Below, piece by piece: positions 36,121 to 49,413 of a DNA stretch of 64,000 bases; the first letter of the stretch is position 1; every line of letters begins with the position of its first letter. Source of the DNA: Siphonodentalium dalli. Lineage: Eukaryota; Mollusca; Scaphopoda; Gadilida; Siphonodentaliidae. Both the position numbers and the translations under genes were made by a program. The notes under the pieces were generated by a model. It saw only the letters and a list, made by a program, of their open reading frames with translations. It did no database searches and had not been told where the DNA came from. The stretch spans positions 56,461,899-56,525,898 of the forward strand of contig CP136067.1 of NCBI GenBank assembly GCA_032622095.1, given 5' to 3'.

Positions 36121-37307
36121 TAGCCCTGGCAGATATATTTATTTCTTATACCATACATCAATGGTTGAAAGAAAACATGTTTACATATGTATACATAATA
36201 TCAGAGGCAGTGTTGGGCGAATAAGGAATATATCAATTCAATACAAATATATTGTTCTGGCTGTAATCTATCAGGGGCAGGGTAAACCAGTCACTGGATA
36301 AGACCAACGAGTACCCCCACACCATACCAATCCAAGGCACAGCCGTGTGGAGGCATAGTATGCGGCCTCTTCCTGACCTCATCAAGTAACTAGTCGACTC
36401 TCCATAATCTTGACAAATTTACAGAGTCTCCTAGCTATCGATGGTTTTCTCGTGGAGAACAAGATTCTTAGTTTCATTGGACTTGGGTAATTCCAATATG
36501 ACTTGTGCAACAGCATTTTTCGCTCTGTTGATCATGATTGACAGTAAAACATATAGGTGTATTGTGTCACTTCGTTATAGCCCTGACACACGCGTGGAAA
36601 CGACGCACATATGTCGTGTTAACACACTGCTATTTCTTGCAGACATTTAATCATAGAAAACCGTATGGTGGCATAATTTATTACATACACATTGTTGTAT
36701 TATCACTAAAAGCAATGGCTTTCAACTGAGTGGTAATTTTCAACAGAAAGCCATAGAGCGATCCAGACGTTGTTGTGTGGCAAGCTACGTTGCTATAGAG
36801 GCGACATAACGATAATTTCTTATTTTTGTGATGCCGAATTGTTGCAAAAAATTAATTTCATCAAAAACACTTATTATAATTAACAATTTCATTTGTGATT
36901 GGGGTATGTAATACATAGAACCGCACAATTTTGGGCCGGTAAGTGATTATCGAACTCGAGCCCCGTCCCCAAACTGTGTGGCTCTATCTATAAGTACGGC
37001 AGCATGATATGAAGTTCATCTTTATTGCAAAGCTGTAAAATGATTTCTTGCGGGATAGTTGAAGGCTATTTTCAGCAGCAACGTTACAGGTGGAACTACT
37101 GAGTATTTACTTGTCATGCAGTTAACTGTGGTATAACTGCATTGTATATGTATACGAAATATTATTTCGTTTTCTGGCACACTATAACTATCTGCGTCGA
37201 ATGCATGCAAGAAACTGTTAGGCAAAATTGCGACTGAGTGAACGCAGGCTTTCGCAGCCTAAATGGTCTGTATACACTGATCATCGATCATTGATGTCAG
37301 ATGACCT
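36121..37307. other. Intron 1, no gene recognised
   Basis: Carries the second GTGTCACTTCGTTATAGCC block at about 36566. Otherwise no feature. Confidence 0.5.
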
Positions 37308-37311
37308 TTAA

Positions 37312-37567
37312 CCCTTCCATGACTGGAGCTTCCTGAAATTTTACTAAAAAAACCTGTGCCAATGCATTTTCTTATATGTATGCGAGTCTCACATACATAG
37401 GGAGCCGCGCATATATCATATAATGCACTGGCCTAACAATATTTACCTTGACCTTGTAAGCACGTTTATTCTCTAATATATGAGAGGCTCCCTATGGCCA
37501 TCTATGTCCCTATGTACTGGTATATAATCTTTAGTGTTGCACAAGCGTAGGTCACGCCATGAAAGTG
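37312..37567. mobile_element. TTAA-flanked MITE, 256 bp, hairpin-core family
   Basis: TTAA at 37308-37311 and at 37568-37571. The left end is CCCTTCCATGACTGG; the right end, read on the other strand, is CACTTTCATGGCGTGAC, an imperfect inverted repeat. The interior has decayed hairpins with CCAATGCATTTTCTTATATG, matching 32995-33230 and the core of 26598-26990. Confidence 0.75.
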
Positions 37568-37754
37568 TTAACCATTTCTGTACTAAATGCATTCCGTTTG
37601 TTGAAAACTAAATATATCCCACCAATGAAAAGGAACCCTCCTGCACCTGTGTAATCTTTCGTCAGCTTATTTCATACGACCATTCGTCCAGATGAATAAT
37701 ATATTCAATTTCTATGAAGTGTGTTATAACTGGACGGAGGAATGCATTTATTAA

Positions 37755-38190
37755 AGTAAGGGACACCCGCAATGGCTAAAAGTGTGAACAATATAAAAGT
37801 ATGTAAAGAGTAATTAACTACTAAATCATCACCACTAAGAAGAACATGGAGAAATAGATAAAGTTTGTTATTATATTCATTATTGATAGTTCTCCAATAA
37901 CGAAATTTCGCGTGTTGAAACCCGATGATTGTTATGTAAACAAAGCTGGCACAGTGATGTTAACAAACATCGCTAATCGTGCAGGAAGTTCAATTATTTC
38001 AGTATGAATAGATTCTTGTTATAGTTTTCAATGCTTTGACCTTTTCCATTGTTTACAATCAAATTGTAATTGAACTTTGGTATCTTATTGGACAAATTGA
38101 ACTTGTATCGGTAATTCCACTGTAACATTAATGTTTACATTATGATTTTGACATGCGAAATTACATTATTGGAGAGTTATCAATAAAAAA
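37755..38190. mobile_element. Fold-back MITE related to 20207-20660
   Basis: AAATAGATAAAGTTTG at about 37851, TTCATTATTGATAGTTCTCC at about 37879, and at the other side TTACATTATTGGAGAGTTATCAATAA (about 38161) form inverted arms. The ordered interior (GTTATGTAAACAAAG, TTTGACCTTTTCC, AACTGTAACAT-like blocks) matches the element near exon 1, in the opposite orientation over part of its length. Boundaries are approximate. Confidence 0.5.
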
Positions 38191-38737
38191 CAGTATATTT
38201 ATATCCAATACTCATCTTAATGATGATAGTATTAAAACCGTTTTTGATTTTCAACTTTTACCAACTTCGATTTGCTTATGTCCATTCCAATTATCACCAT
38301 TCTATATTGTTACGACTGGAATCTTGGCGAAGGTCAATCCTCGTGTCTGGAATCTCCACTTCACCATAAGTAGTAGACTATCATTAAGGACATGGCCAAA
38401 TCCGGTGCGAAACACATCTCGATTCTCTGAAACAGAACAATCTCACTTCGAGCGCAATTGCATAAACCGAATTATTTTGTTATTATAAATTTGACTGGGT
38501 GTAGTTATATACATATTCACCTCTAACTTCAGTTCGAAGTTCACTTTGTCTATATATCATAGTATTTTACAGTGTTCAAAGATAGTCCGTGTGATTGATT
38601 ATATATGATTCTCTGTTAGTATTGCGTTTTGGCATAATAGTGTCACCGAACAATTAGCATTTTCCACTAAACGGCGAGCCACGACAGAAAGAATGTCCAA
38701 CAGAAAGAAACTTGCGTTAATGCAGAATGATGAAGCT
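38191..38737. other. Intron 1, no feature recognised
   Basis: The 111-codon frame at 38153-38488 overlaps the end of a MITE and shows no domain. Confidence 0.5.
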
Positions 38738-38862
38738 AAACTACATGTGCACGTAGGGTAAATTTAAAATCACAAAACATCACGAACAGCGACGATGCAT
38801 AAACTACATGTGCACGTAGGGTAAATTTAAAATCACAAAACATCACGAACAGCGACGATGCA
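38738..38862. repeat. Perfect 63-bp tandem duplication
   Basis: AAACTACATGTGCACGTAGG starts a 63-bp unit at 38738 and again at 38801. The two copies appear identical, so the duplication is very recent. It ends 49 bp before the acceptor of the Ig exon at 38912. The unit contains a 14-bp palindrome-like core (CTACATGTGCACGTAG). Confidence 0.95.
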
Positions 38863-38911
38863 ACAAATGTCGTAGTTTCGATATATACTCACATTGTCTT
38901 GTTCATTTCAG

Positions 38912-39262
38912 AAATACTGAAATTCCACAAACATATGAAAGGTTTGATGGGATCACAGATCAGACTGGAATGCAACTACACAGGGGCTGATTGGGTTGTT
39001 GTGCAATGGAGGAGGAAAACATTCGACAATCTGGAATTTCAGACTCTGTTAACCATAAAAGACAGCAGCGACCCGATATATTCCCGAGGTTTGCCGAGTG
39101 ATTTGAGGCTGAAAATTCACAGTGGAGTGGCGAGGTTCCCGGATAAAACTGTGTTTTCCCTAGATATGTCACCTGTTGAGTGTTCGGACAAGGGTGTGTA
39201 CAGATGTGATATAACGACCCTTCAGGGACCATTCAGAGGACAAACCCATCTCCAGCTGCAAG
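38912..39262 (+). CDS. Ig-superfamily gene, exon 2: V-like Ig domain
   Basis: A 351-bp exon with acceptor TTCATTTCAG and donor AG|GTGAG, phase 1 at both ends. Joined to exon 1 it gives residues 21-137: B-strand Cys41 (IRLEC), core Trp53 (VVQWRRK) and the F-strand motif Asp113-x-Gly115-x-Tyr117-x-Cys119 (DKGVYRC), so the canonical Cys41-Cys119 disulphide is predicted. The 77 residues between them suggest a V-type domain. A third cysteine, Cys111, sits next to the F strand and could make an extra bond. Conserved core residues, an open frame bounded exactly by splice sites, and lack of stops support a real exon. Function is not recognisable: an extracellular adhesion or recognition protein is the reasonable limit. 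Confidence 0.85.
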
Positions 39263-39798
39263 GTGAGAGGTTTATTTCCATATGCTTGGCACACAACATG
39301 TATCATTAACGATGCTTGATGCAATTCTTCCCTAATCATTTCATAGAAAGTCAGCCAGACCAGTCAACATCATCATCAGTACAGTAGGATTAAGTGTATC
39401 TCCCACTGTCTTCCGCTGCACTGTCCAGCTGTTAATTGTCTACGTTTTTGGTTGAAGATATATCTTTTTAACACACGATGTGACGTCATATGGGGTATCC
39501 TCTTTTTTTTTTAATTTTCATGCAACTAGATGTATGTCTTGGATCAGTGTTTCATAAAACTTGATCCTGCTATTGCTGACTTTTAGCGCGATCTCAAACT
39601 CAAGGAGTGCGTCATAGTTATATATTATACTGCCAATAAAAAAAAATGCCAATACAGATGGTAGACTATGAGTTTTAAGAGAATAAACTAACTGATTTGT
39701 CATTGGTCAAATCAACTGGGGAATTACGCTCTAATAACCGTAACTGACATATTTTCGTTAAATACACGTTGGCATAACTTGAGTCAGCCGCCATAATA
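39263..39798. other. Intron 2, no feature recognised
   Basis: The start of a 22.8-kb intron; AT-rich with poly-T and poly-A runs. Confidence 0.5.
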
Positions 39799-40781
39799 CA
39801 GGGTTCACGTTGTATGTTGCCAAATTCAAAAATAATTCGCATTTAGCAAACTATATTTACATTTGGCAAAAGTTTTGGCAAGCAACTATTCAATTCCTCA
39901 AGAATTTGAAACTATTGGTCGCTCATTACTATTCATCCCGGAAAGCCTCATACTTAATGGTGATGTATTTTAGTAAAATTATTGGCACCTCCGTCTATCA
40001 AGATTAAAGCTATATGGCGGTTTGGGCTCCAACTTACACTTACTAGTATTCGCTTTTGAATTTTTCCCAGTATCGAAATAGGTCGATAAATACTTTATAC
40101 CTTTCTACGGGCATAATATGTCCCAGCAACACGCATTGAAGTAATGAGAAATACAACTTTGAACACGTAACGGTATTGGGGTCCCAAACAAACAACAGCG
40201 ATGTGCACGACATGGAACAGAAAATAACGTTCCGTGTTAGTCTATTCCTGATATGAAAATGGCTGATCCAGAGAATATGAAGCCAGTATATATCAATATT
40301 TCGTGTATTTATAATTTTTTCTTATACATCCTTCCAAATTTCGTAGACAAATTTTTTAAGCTCGAATTAGCCACGTCCGTTTAAGTTAATCGGATGGAAT
40401 TATTGTAAACAATGTGGTGGGATTACACCGGGTAGTGTCGTTTACATTTGCTAACAATCTTATACGGGGTGATGTCGTTTACATTTGCTAACAACCTTTT
40501 TTATGTGCCCCTGCCACGAAGCAGCCCTTCTTCAGTGTTTTATTACTGCATTCAGATCGATATCACTGCAATTATCGATTGCATAATTGTCATTGTTCAG
40601 AATGACAGAACAATTTAGCGAGTTCACGAGCTTTAAAAAAGTTACCGTCGAAACATAAGAATAAATATTGTAGAAACCGATAACAGTTGTGAAATTTTAA
40701 TAGCATTTATTTTGCACCAAAAAAAAGTTTTCATTTTGTAGAACATTTGGCAAAGTAAATTTCAGGCAAGCGCTGGCCCAG
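39799..40781. mobile_element. Longer hAT-like element, 983 bp, related to 18865-19261
   Basis: It begins CAGGGTTCACGTTG and ends GCCAGCG-type sequence closing with CTGGCCCAG. Subterminal TGCCAAA motifs recur at both ends, including TTTGGCAAAAGTTTTGGCAA, the reverse complement of a block in the 18865 element; orientation is opposite. The termini have decayed and no 8-bp duplication is left. The interior carries a 37-bp tandem (TCGTTTACATTTGCTAACAA at 40438 and 40475). No transposase remains. Confidence 0.6.
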
Positions 40782-40783
40782 TC

Positions 40784-42185
40784 TGCCATGAAGTTTATGA
40801 AGTCGGGTTAGCTGTATCGGAATTTATCAATTGCTCGATCTGTCGTATCTCGTCTCCGCTTCATCTGCCACATATCATTGACGCGTGTATAGTTCCGGTG
40901 CTGTGTGCGCAGACATTTCGTACCATACACTCAGTTAGCATTCCTATGATTTCTCTGGGGGACGCTGCACTTGGAAGTGAGTTTCACTCACCCTGAATAA
41001 TTACATTTGTTCATAATTATACTTCTCTAATGTGGTTTTCTCGGCGAACAAACAATATCAATACTTTTTTATTTTGTTTACGAAACGATGATCAAAATGA
41101 AATTGAATAGCTCAGATGCGTTAGTTGTAAGCGTAATGTGATACCCTTTGTGCATAATTGCGTATCTCCGCTAACATGAAAACATTCGCGTGGATCGAAA
41201 TGTTCATAACTAGCTACAAGCATCCGACCATTGGCATGTCCGCTGTGATTCCCACTAATGCATGCCTATAATAGCTCACTACTGTGGACATCTTACAATG
41301 AACTCATGCCCACGCCCACATTGCCCGTTTAAATATGCTTAGTTCGGGTTCCTTTATTCAGCGTCGATGGGACTTCATGCACAATCTGATCTTAGAGACA
41401 GATACCTTACCCAGCGGTGGCCGATACGTAGCATTTGCTCATATTTTGATCGTTTAAACATTTTAAAACGATGTAAATTAAAAAAAATATAGGAATTATT
41501 TTGTTTTAATTCTGTTTAGATTGAACTCATTGTTCAATTTAACAAAACATATGTGTTTTGTTTTCAAATTTAATTCATTTTGTTTTAATTCAAAATCTGG
41601 AAAAACTTACATCGTATAACATCCGCGATCACGTGTTAAATAGTAGTGTACAACAATTGTCTGCCTTTGGGTACAATAACGATAAATATGTTTCCGAGCT
41701 GGTGTCTGAACAGCAAGTACGTCATAGTACGTCATGCCTGCTTCTCAGAAGAGGCCATTATGGGGAATAGTTCTCGCTATTCCACACCAAGGCAAGCAAT
41801 GCGTGTTTTATCAGATTATGACACAATTCCCGCCGCGCGCCTCCGTGGCATCAGCAGGCGGATAAATAGTTCGAAGACTATAGCGTGGGCGATAGCTCGC
41901 TTGCCAAAAGTTATAGCCTCGTGCCAAGCGTGACGTGTCAGCAGGCTAAATTCTGGCCTCGCGTCAAGTTAGTAATCATAGGGACAAACGTTTGACTAAC
42001 ATGAGATAGTCATATTTACTAACTTTTTTCTTCAGTGCTGTTGAATTGTTCCCAATATATGCACCAGCTCAGCTGATATACCATACACGTGCAAAATAAC
42101 ATAGGCGGTCTCTTTTGCAAATATTTCCATGTCTTATCAGGGTCACCACATGGATGTGTGGCCATGTTATCGTGTGGAGTATCGT
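40784..42185. other. Intron 2, no gene recognised
   Basis: Overlapping 70- and 95-codon frames at 41558-41933 show no domain and no splice borders that fit phase 1. Confidence 0.5.
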
Positions 42186-42930
42186 ATGTCTCGTCGAGGT
42201 ATAGCAGAATATGTGAATGATATAATTATGTATATGTATCTCACAAGCTCGTTGGTTATCGCCTGCATCGATTCTCGTATGTCTCACCGGGGCACCCGAC
42301 TGAGTTTATGATATATATCACACGTTAGCGGACAGTCTCATGTGTTGAGTCGCTTAATATGTCTCGTCAGGGCACCCGTCTAAGTGTACGATATATATCA
42401 CAGGTTAGCGGAAAGTCTCCTGTGTGGAGTCGCTTAATATGTCTCTTCTGGGCACCCGACTCAGTGTACGATACATATCACAGGTTAGCGGAAAGTCTCC
42501 TGTGTGGAGTCGCTTAATATGTCTCGTCAGGGCACCCGACTGAGTGTACGATATATGTCACACGTTAGCCGACGGTCTCGTGTGTGGAGTCGCTTGATAT
42601 GTCTTGTCGTGGCACCCGGCTGAGTGTACGATATATATCACAGGTTAGCGGAAAGTCTCCTGTGTGGAGTCGCTTAATATGTCTCGTCAGGGCACCCGAC
42701 TGAGTGTACGATATATGTCACACGTTAGCCGACGGTCTCATGTGTGGAGTCGCTTGATATGTCTCGTCAGGGCACCCGACTGATTGTATGATATATGTCG
42801 AACGGATACGAAAGGTCTCATGTGTGGATTTGCTTATGTCTCATCGGGGCACCCGACTGACTGTATGGTATCCCATATATGTAGAGTTTTGTTATGTCTC
42901 GCCGTGCAGTTTAGCAGACTATGTGAATGG
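42186..42930. repeat. 80-bp tandem array with a 160-bp higher-order pair
   Basis: ATATGTCTCGTCAGGGCACCC landmarks fall at 42278, 42358, 42438, 42518, 42598, 42678 and 42758, exactly 80 bp apart. More diverged units lie at each edge (about 42187, 42836 and 42896). Two sub-types exist: CAGGTTAGCGGAAAGTCTCC, and CACGTTAGCCGACGGTCTCR with CTTGATATG. The pair at 42438-42597 is repeated at 42598-42757, so a 160-bp step of duplication came last. Confidence 0.9.
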
Positions 42931-43937
42931 TATAATAAGTTATAGTCGGCAGCATCTGGGGTACCTGAAGATTTGTATTCCTGGATGTCAATTTTGAACC
43001 TCCAGGCGCTAGCCTAAAAGTTGAGAACAGACATAACATTTCACGTTCGGTGTGATATATATCGTGGATATCATACACTCAATCGTGTGCTCTATAATGT
43101 TATATAAGATATTCCACATTGGAGATCGCCCTTATCGGTGTGATATATGTGGGGAAACATATACTGAGTCTCATCAGGTGTAAGTGTATGTTATCACATA
43201 TACATCACAACCATATGGATGGTCTCGTGCGTGGATTCTATATCTGGCTGCATTGAATAATCTATATACTGACATCATTTAGAATACACATTCGTGATGG
43301 GTATGAATCGGTATAATTTACATCTCATGCTGGTCCCAATAATATGCAAGCACATATCCCTGAGCCTACATGCATATGTTATTCCTCATACTCCATAACC
43401 AATTAGTCAAATAATAATCATTCGTTGCTACAGGATGATTCATACAGTAGAGGATATCGGGACCGGTAATCAACTCACCAACCACATATCAGTAGTCATC
43501 ATCAACATTATATTTCATGTACATTATCAATTTCAATTCATTTATTTCAATTTATTTATTTGTCTTCATCAAATAATTGAAAAAAAAGACAACTTAATAC
43601 ATCAGATAAACAAAATAGTTATGTACAAATGTACCGGTCCCCGACAGTCTGACTCAGTATACAAGAATTGTATAAATATGTATTAATCTTAAAATCATAA
43701 GTATATGCCATGCATTCGCACACCTGTACAGGCTCTGTTATTCATGTTATCTTGTTTAAACATGTGTGTATACCTTGTCGGGAGAGGGGCCCCATTAATT
43801 TGACATAACTTGTGCTCAATCTTTTTTGTTACCATAAATATGTTTAAACCAACTAACTATTAGTAAAGCGCTTCGAATACCATTTAAAATATATTGTAAC
43901 AGCTCTTCGTTAACGGAGGAAATAAAGGATATATATA
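42931..43937. other. Intron 2, no feature recognised
   Basis: AT-rich; ATATATCRTGGATATC-like pieces recall the neighbouring array but are too diverged to call. Confidence 0.45.
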
Positions 43938-43939
43938 CA

Positions 43940-43940
43940 T

Positions 43941-43983
<43 letters not shown>

Positions 43984-44034
43984 ATCTCTCTCTCTCTCTA
44001 TCTCTCTCTCTCTCTAGCTCTCCTCATCCCTCTC
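43940..44034. repeat. (CT)n microsatellite
   Basis: About 95 bp of CTCTCT interrupted by a few TATC, AG and CCTCATCC breaks. The 70-codon Leu/Ser frame reading through it (43939-44151) is low-complexity and not a gene. Confidence 0.97.
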
Positions 44035-44778
44035 TCACTGAATTTTGCGTTGTCCCTTCTCTTTTATTTCGACGGCCAAGATATATCCCAAGAGGTAATG
44101 ACGGAGATAATGATCACAAGAGTCCACTTCTGTAAGCAGGACACACACTAATGAAGGGGATATCTGATTCCATTCATAATCTTGTACTCCTGTGAATCTC
44201 ATCGTGCGGCTAATTGAGCAAAGTGGCACTCAAGAAGCTTCGACTGTGACAAACAAAATATTCCCTTGGTTCCCACTGAAGGAAAAGCTCGTCGGAATGT
44301 AATATGCGTGGAATTTCTTAGCTCTCTGCGGGGAAAATACGAGATTTGTGAATACAATAATATAATTACCTACCAATCGTGAGAATTCACACAGAATACC
44401 AATATATCAACTTGCATTCGCTCCTGTCTTACAAGTCACACCCGTTGGTGTCTACATGGAAAGCAACATATTTACATTAACATACATTGTAGTGCCATAT
44501 ACTGAACCTATATATTCATAACTGCGCGCTTAAATGTATTTCATTTTCAAGTGTTATATAGAAGTGCATCCATAGTATAATATATGTTCTTTATTCCGTC
44601 AAATGACACCGGCAACAGTTAACACATACATGTATACTTATAAACGCATATGAATAGTGTGACGAAGAACTTGTTTTCTTTCTCTGTGATGCCACATCGG
44701 ACGTAATGCCCTCTATGTTGAACCAATATCGAAATTAAAATAGGTTAATCTTGATTTATACTCATAGGAACACTTTGT
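44035..44778. other. Intron 2, no feature recognised
   Basis: AT-rich spacer. Confidence 0.5.
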
Positions 44779-44782
44779 TTAA

Positions 44783-45131
44783 AGGCATGGATGGCCTTCG
44801 TGGTGGGCATGCTATTAAGATAGTCACACCGTTAAGACTGTCATAAAAGAATATAAAAATATATACATGTACATTATGTTGTTCTCATACAAATATATAA
44901 ATATCGCGTAAATAGTATGTTATTATCAAGTTCGTACGCTGTGTTATGTGAACAAAAGCAAGGTTATGTAACAGTTTAGCTTTTGTTTACATAACAAAGC
45001 GTATGAACTTGACAATAATATACTGTCTAATATAGACACTGTCTATATTGAAATATTCTTTCTGTTATGACTGTTTTAATTGCTGTGACTGTTGTAACAG
45101 TATTACCCAACGCGAAGGCCACAGTCATACC
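44783..45131. mobile_element. piggyBac-like MITE, diverged copy of the 12447 family
   Basis: TTAA at 44779-44782, then AGGCATGGATGGCCTTCGTGG. At the right it ends CGAAGGCCACAGTCATACC, where the TTAA is lost. Two long arms pair around 44965: TATTATCAAGTTCGTACGC and GCGTATGAACTTGACAATA, with TTATGTGAACAAAAGC facing GCTTTTGTTTACATAA. It is shorter than the 494-bp copies because the middle of the family is missing. Confidence 0.7.
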
Positions 45132-46229
45132 AACAATTTGTCAACAAAGCAGGTTATAGAATGGGATTGTCAGACTGTCAGTATTTTGTTATGTTCAACG
45201 GTGTTGCATACATTCATGACTGAAAAAATGATCATGCAGTGCAATTTGACAAGCCGCTTGTTAGCATACACATTTGTCTTGGTCGCCACCCATGCGATAA
45301 TTTTCGGTATTCATCCATAAATACGAGACATATACTCTATTTATTTTGACTGTATAAAATAACACATTCGGAACGAGTAATGCCACCTGAACGAAAGTAT
45401 ATTGTTTGATATAAAACAAAATGTGCATTTATTTCATATATATATTTGATGATATAGAGGAACAGCAGTAATTATTTTGTTAAATTATCCAATGGCAAAA
45501 TGACATTCTGTGGTATTTATAAGCTGTCTTAGTTCACGTGTCACATTTGGATTTCAGAATTTTTATAAAGCAAAGGTTGATGTTGTTACATTAATTTGTG
45601 TGTGGAGGTCTTTGAATCGCACAACAATTTCATTGTCACTGGCGAAGTAGCATAACCATTTTGACCAAATATGATATGATTTTATTAATAATTTTGAACA
45701 TAAATTTTGAACATAAATCAAGGTGAAGTGGTGCGCTCGATATTCCACGTTTTTGGAACATCGTACAAATCCATTATCTGAATTCAGCATGTGTTTCAAT
45801 ACAAACTTTAACTTCGGTTAAGCTGACTCACCTAGATTAATTTCTCGAATCTGGGGAACCGATAGCGTTTATTTAGAATACATATCACTTTAATACGAAG
45901 TGCACATGTCGCTGAGTGTGGCGTACCGATATCGCGGAGATCTTACACGTCTGACATGGGTAATTTATCTTAACTGTGCGTATCTCCAGATTAAACTTAA
46001 TAGTGATATCAAGCATAAGGGAGCCTTTGAAATAAAAAGTTTATTTTCTGAAGCCCGCGCTTTCTGGGGGCGTTAGATACACCGCACAAATATTGCATTG
46101 TCACTGGCGGATTAGTGAAAAGAAATAAGGAAAGGGTATTTCCCATTTAACACTATATTCACAACATGGTCGCATCTGTCAAAATTCAGAATAAGAAAAC
46201 ACCAAAGAAACAGACTCTTATATACAAGA
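45132..46229. other. Intron 2, no gene recognised
   Basis: Short frames without domains (for example minus 45563-45799). AT-rich. Confidence 0.5.
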
Positions 46230-46720
46230 TGTGAGTGTCACTTTTCACGTGTGTACACATTGACGTGCATTCACATACATGTATCACTAGACGAATACAA
46301 GGTCGCCAACCTCACATCTTTTTGGAGGGTTAGATTTTTAAGAACAAAGAAGTCAAATGCGGGACAAAATTATTCAGATTGACGACCTGCATATATAAAA
46401 AGGTGCACAACACCAAACTTGGCCTGCGTCTTCTCAAATGTGAACCACGTACCAAATATCATGAAATTCTGTTGAATATTTCTCAAGTTAACTTCCGGAC
46501 ACCCCAAAAACTGCGATTTCTAAGTAATAAAAACGGGCATAACTTATCATAATTCATCGGATCGTGTCCATAATCGAACTTGACCTCAATAATGTGATTA
46601 AAATTCCTCATACAATGTTTCATTTCGAACCGATAAATTTAACTGGATCGGACGTCCGGACGCACGGCTTGGCGGACGTATTGGGATGACCCTACATATA
46701 TAGTTATACAAACACGGGCA
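46230..46720. repeat. Probable remnant of a dispersed repeat
   Basis: ACCAAATATCATGAAATTCTGTTGAATA, GTTAACTTCCGGACA and CGGACGTCCGGACGCACGGCTTGGCGGACG are arranged like the tails of common invertebrate repeats ('...accaaatatcatgaa...acggacggacgg...'). No second copy is in the window, so the call rests on style alone. Confidence 0.35.
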
Positions 46721-49413
46721 ATAAAAATGAGGATGTCCTGAATACTTTTATATAAATAGATGCATGTAACAAAACTGTTGGTATTTCAGACTATGTCAAA
46801 ACACAGTATGTGAATCGTGGCCTACTGAAGTTATATAACATAGCATTGAAAAATAATCAGGTCAGAATAAAACGTTCACCAAACTCGCTTTCCGAGAGAA
46901 TATGCATTTCATATACACGTGCCATTCAATCAAGGTTTGGAGACTCTAGCTAACTCAATCAACGTTTTTGGAGAATATGGACACCGTAATTAAGGAGGCG
47001 TCCATTCGTGAATTTTCAAAAATCTCAATTTCAAACTGTCAGTTTGAAGGACAAAATCATTATTCTTAAAAAAGTACGATAACAACACCTGTTCACCCTC
47101 ACCATGTGAGAGATACGTTCTTATTATGTAACAAAGTAGTTTAAATAAACTAAAAACAACAGATTTCAAGGCTGATCAATAGAGAGTTTGACATGTATAA
47201 TATTTGCAACAAACACACTACATTTTCTATCTTATGAATCCAACTGTAGGGTATATATGCGCTCAGTTTACTATCTGAACTCATGAATGAATGCGAGAAA
47301 ATAAATTAAAAAAAATTCATTGCATATTTTATAGATATACTCTGATACCACAAGAACCAATCTATCCTTATAATATTCACTTTTGATTCGCCTGTCCGTC
47401 GTTTGGATTTAAAATTTTCCTTGAGGTACCTCTTACACCCCTGATTACAAGTCCGTCGTTATTACGGTCACCCCGTGCCTTCATAAAATATTGTGCAGTG
47501 TTCTACAAACGTTAAAACAAACTGCCATCACGCACTCCAACGATAACAAAAGGCTGACATCCGTTTTGTGATTTGTCCTTCAGTGTCACTAATATTTGTT
47601 CCGTGCCGAGCAACTCATGCCATCTCAAGACGGTCACGAATCCTCTTCAAAATCGATGAATGTTCTTAAAAACCAGCCTCTCAGTCGACTGCATCCAAGA
47701 AACGAAGGGCAACATAGCGCAATATCCATAGCGATGACATGTTTGCTTGCGGTGTCAATGTGATTTTAGCAATATCAAATGTTTGTCTGAACCACTATTC
47801 GTTGCCGTACTGATTACGTATACGAATGAATTAGTTGTTCATTCCTCTTCAAAAGTGGGCAAGTTAAAAAATAGTTGAGTTGGTCATCGGGGTATGTTCC
47901 TTATTGAGTTTTCGTTCGATATCCGAATGAGGGGACTTGCGAGAACACATTAATATATAGTGTGCGGATCGACCGTAGCGGTGTTATGCCACGATCGGGT
48001 TTCGAATTGCACTCCATACCATCTGACTGAAGAAGTCTGTTCACACTGCCCTTCTATGACAGAACGGTAAAAGTGACAACACACACCCATGTAACCATAC
48101 TTGTTTACAACTATATGGACCATGGACAGTTCAATTTATATATTGCCGACGAGGAAACAAGGTTTCATTCGTTCATAATAATTTCACTGTTAACAGATGT
48201 CACTTTTTGATACAAAAACAAGTAATTCCTATATTCAGTTATCGTACACGAATGTGTAGTGGTGCTTAAACGCGGGTCTTAAAAGCAGAGGGTGCATTTA
48301 GTGATCCTATCCCACACAGCGGGCTAGCATCACCAAATTCACCACTTGAGGAACTCATTCTGCTTATGACTCATCTTCTGGGTAGTACATGTATCTAGAG
48401 TCTCAAATTAACATTGTTTTTATTTAATTTTTACCTTCTGGGAAGTTTCTATATCCCCTAATTTTCAGAAGATAAAATGCACAATCGAGGTGACTATTGG
48501 GTGATCATCACCAACTTCAACTGGGGAACTTCAATCTGATCCTATAGGGTCTCCCATAGCAGTTGAGGCCTAACCAGAACGAGGCTCCTAGAGGGTGAAA
48601 TTGGTGACGCTAGTCCGCCGTGAGGGATAACATCACTAAATTCACCGTCTGGTTACCTCATTCTGCAAATAACAGACACACTATTTGCAGGCTTGGCGTC
48701 AAACTTTACTATTTAAGAGTATAATTTCTTAACTGTGATCTGTTCTGTGCTACGGGGAAAGATGTGGTGACAATATATACGGCATATATGGAGTTTGACA
48801 GCCAACTGCGATGTTGCGAACAGCTGACAAATCGGCATGGTCAAGTTCTTGCATGGTCAACAGGATTACCATTCTGGCACCATGTTCTTAGAGTTCGGCC
48901 ACGACTTTGACCGACATTGGTGTATACATTCGCGGCATCCTCGCCCTTGTTGGGTGACCAATTTCGCCGGCGGAGTATCGATCGCGTGTTTGAAGACACC
49001 TGTTGTATAGAGTACGTCTCTCAGACATCATACAGAACGAATAAATAATTAATCATACCAATCTTCTTAGTTGCGTGACCCATCTTTGATGCCGTGGGAG
49101 GGTACTTTAAAATGGCCGGGAGCATGTCATATATGCAACACACATGACCTTCAGTGACGTACATTATGCCTATACATAGGGGTTTCTTCGGGATCTAGAA
49201 CTGCCAATTTACTACCCGCTCCCATTGATAGCCATTTCGTGTCTATTATTTATAATTATTTATAATGAAAAGCTAGCTAACAAACCACCACACGCAAATT
49301 AGTCCAAATATAGTAATTAATTTTTTGTTTGCGACATTGGACCTTGTATTCTATTGGCCAGAATAAGTCTGACAATTTAAAATAAAACTGAAACACTCAA
49401 CTCGAAATCTGAA
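46721..49413. other. Intron 2, little recognised
   Basis: A weak direct repeat of about 45 bp (ATCACCAAATTCACCACTTG / ATCACTAAATTCACCGTCTG) occurs at about 48345 and 48645, 300 bp apart. Nothing else is seen. Confidence 0.45.

Noticed and set aside
43939-44151. Leucine/serine-rich 70-codon frame
   Set aside because: Translation of a CT microsatellite.
47960-48060. GGGTTTCGAATTGC, reminiscent of a tRNA T-loop or B box
   Set aside because: No matching acceptor, D-arm or anticodon stem can be folded around it.
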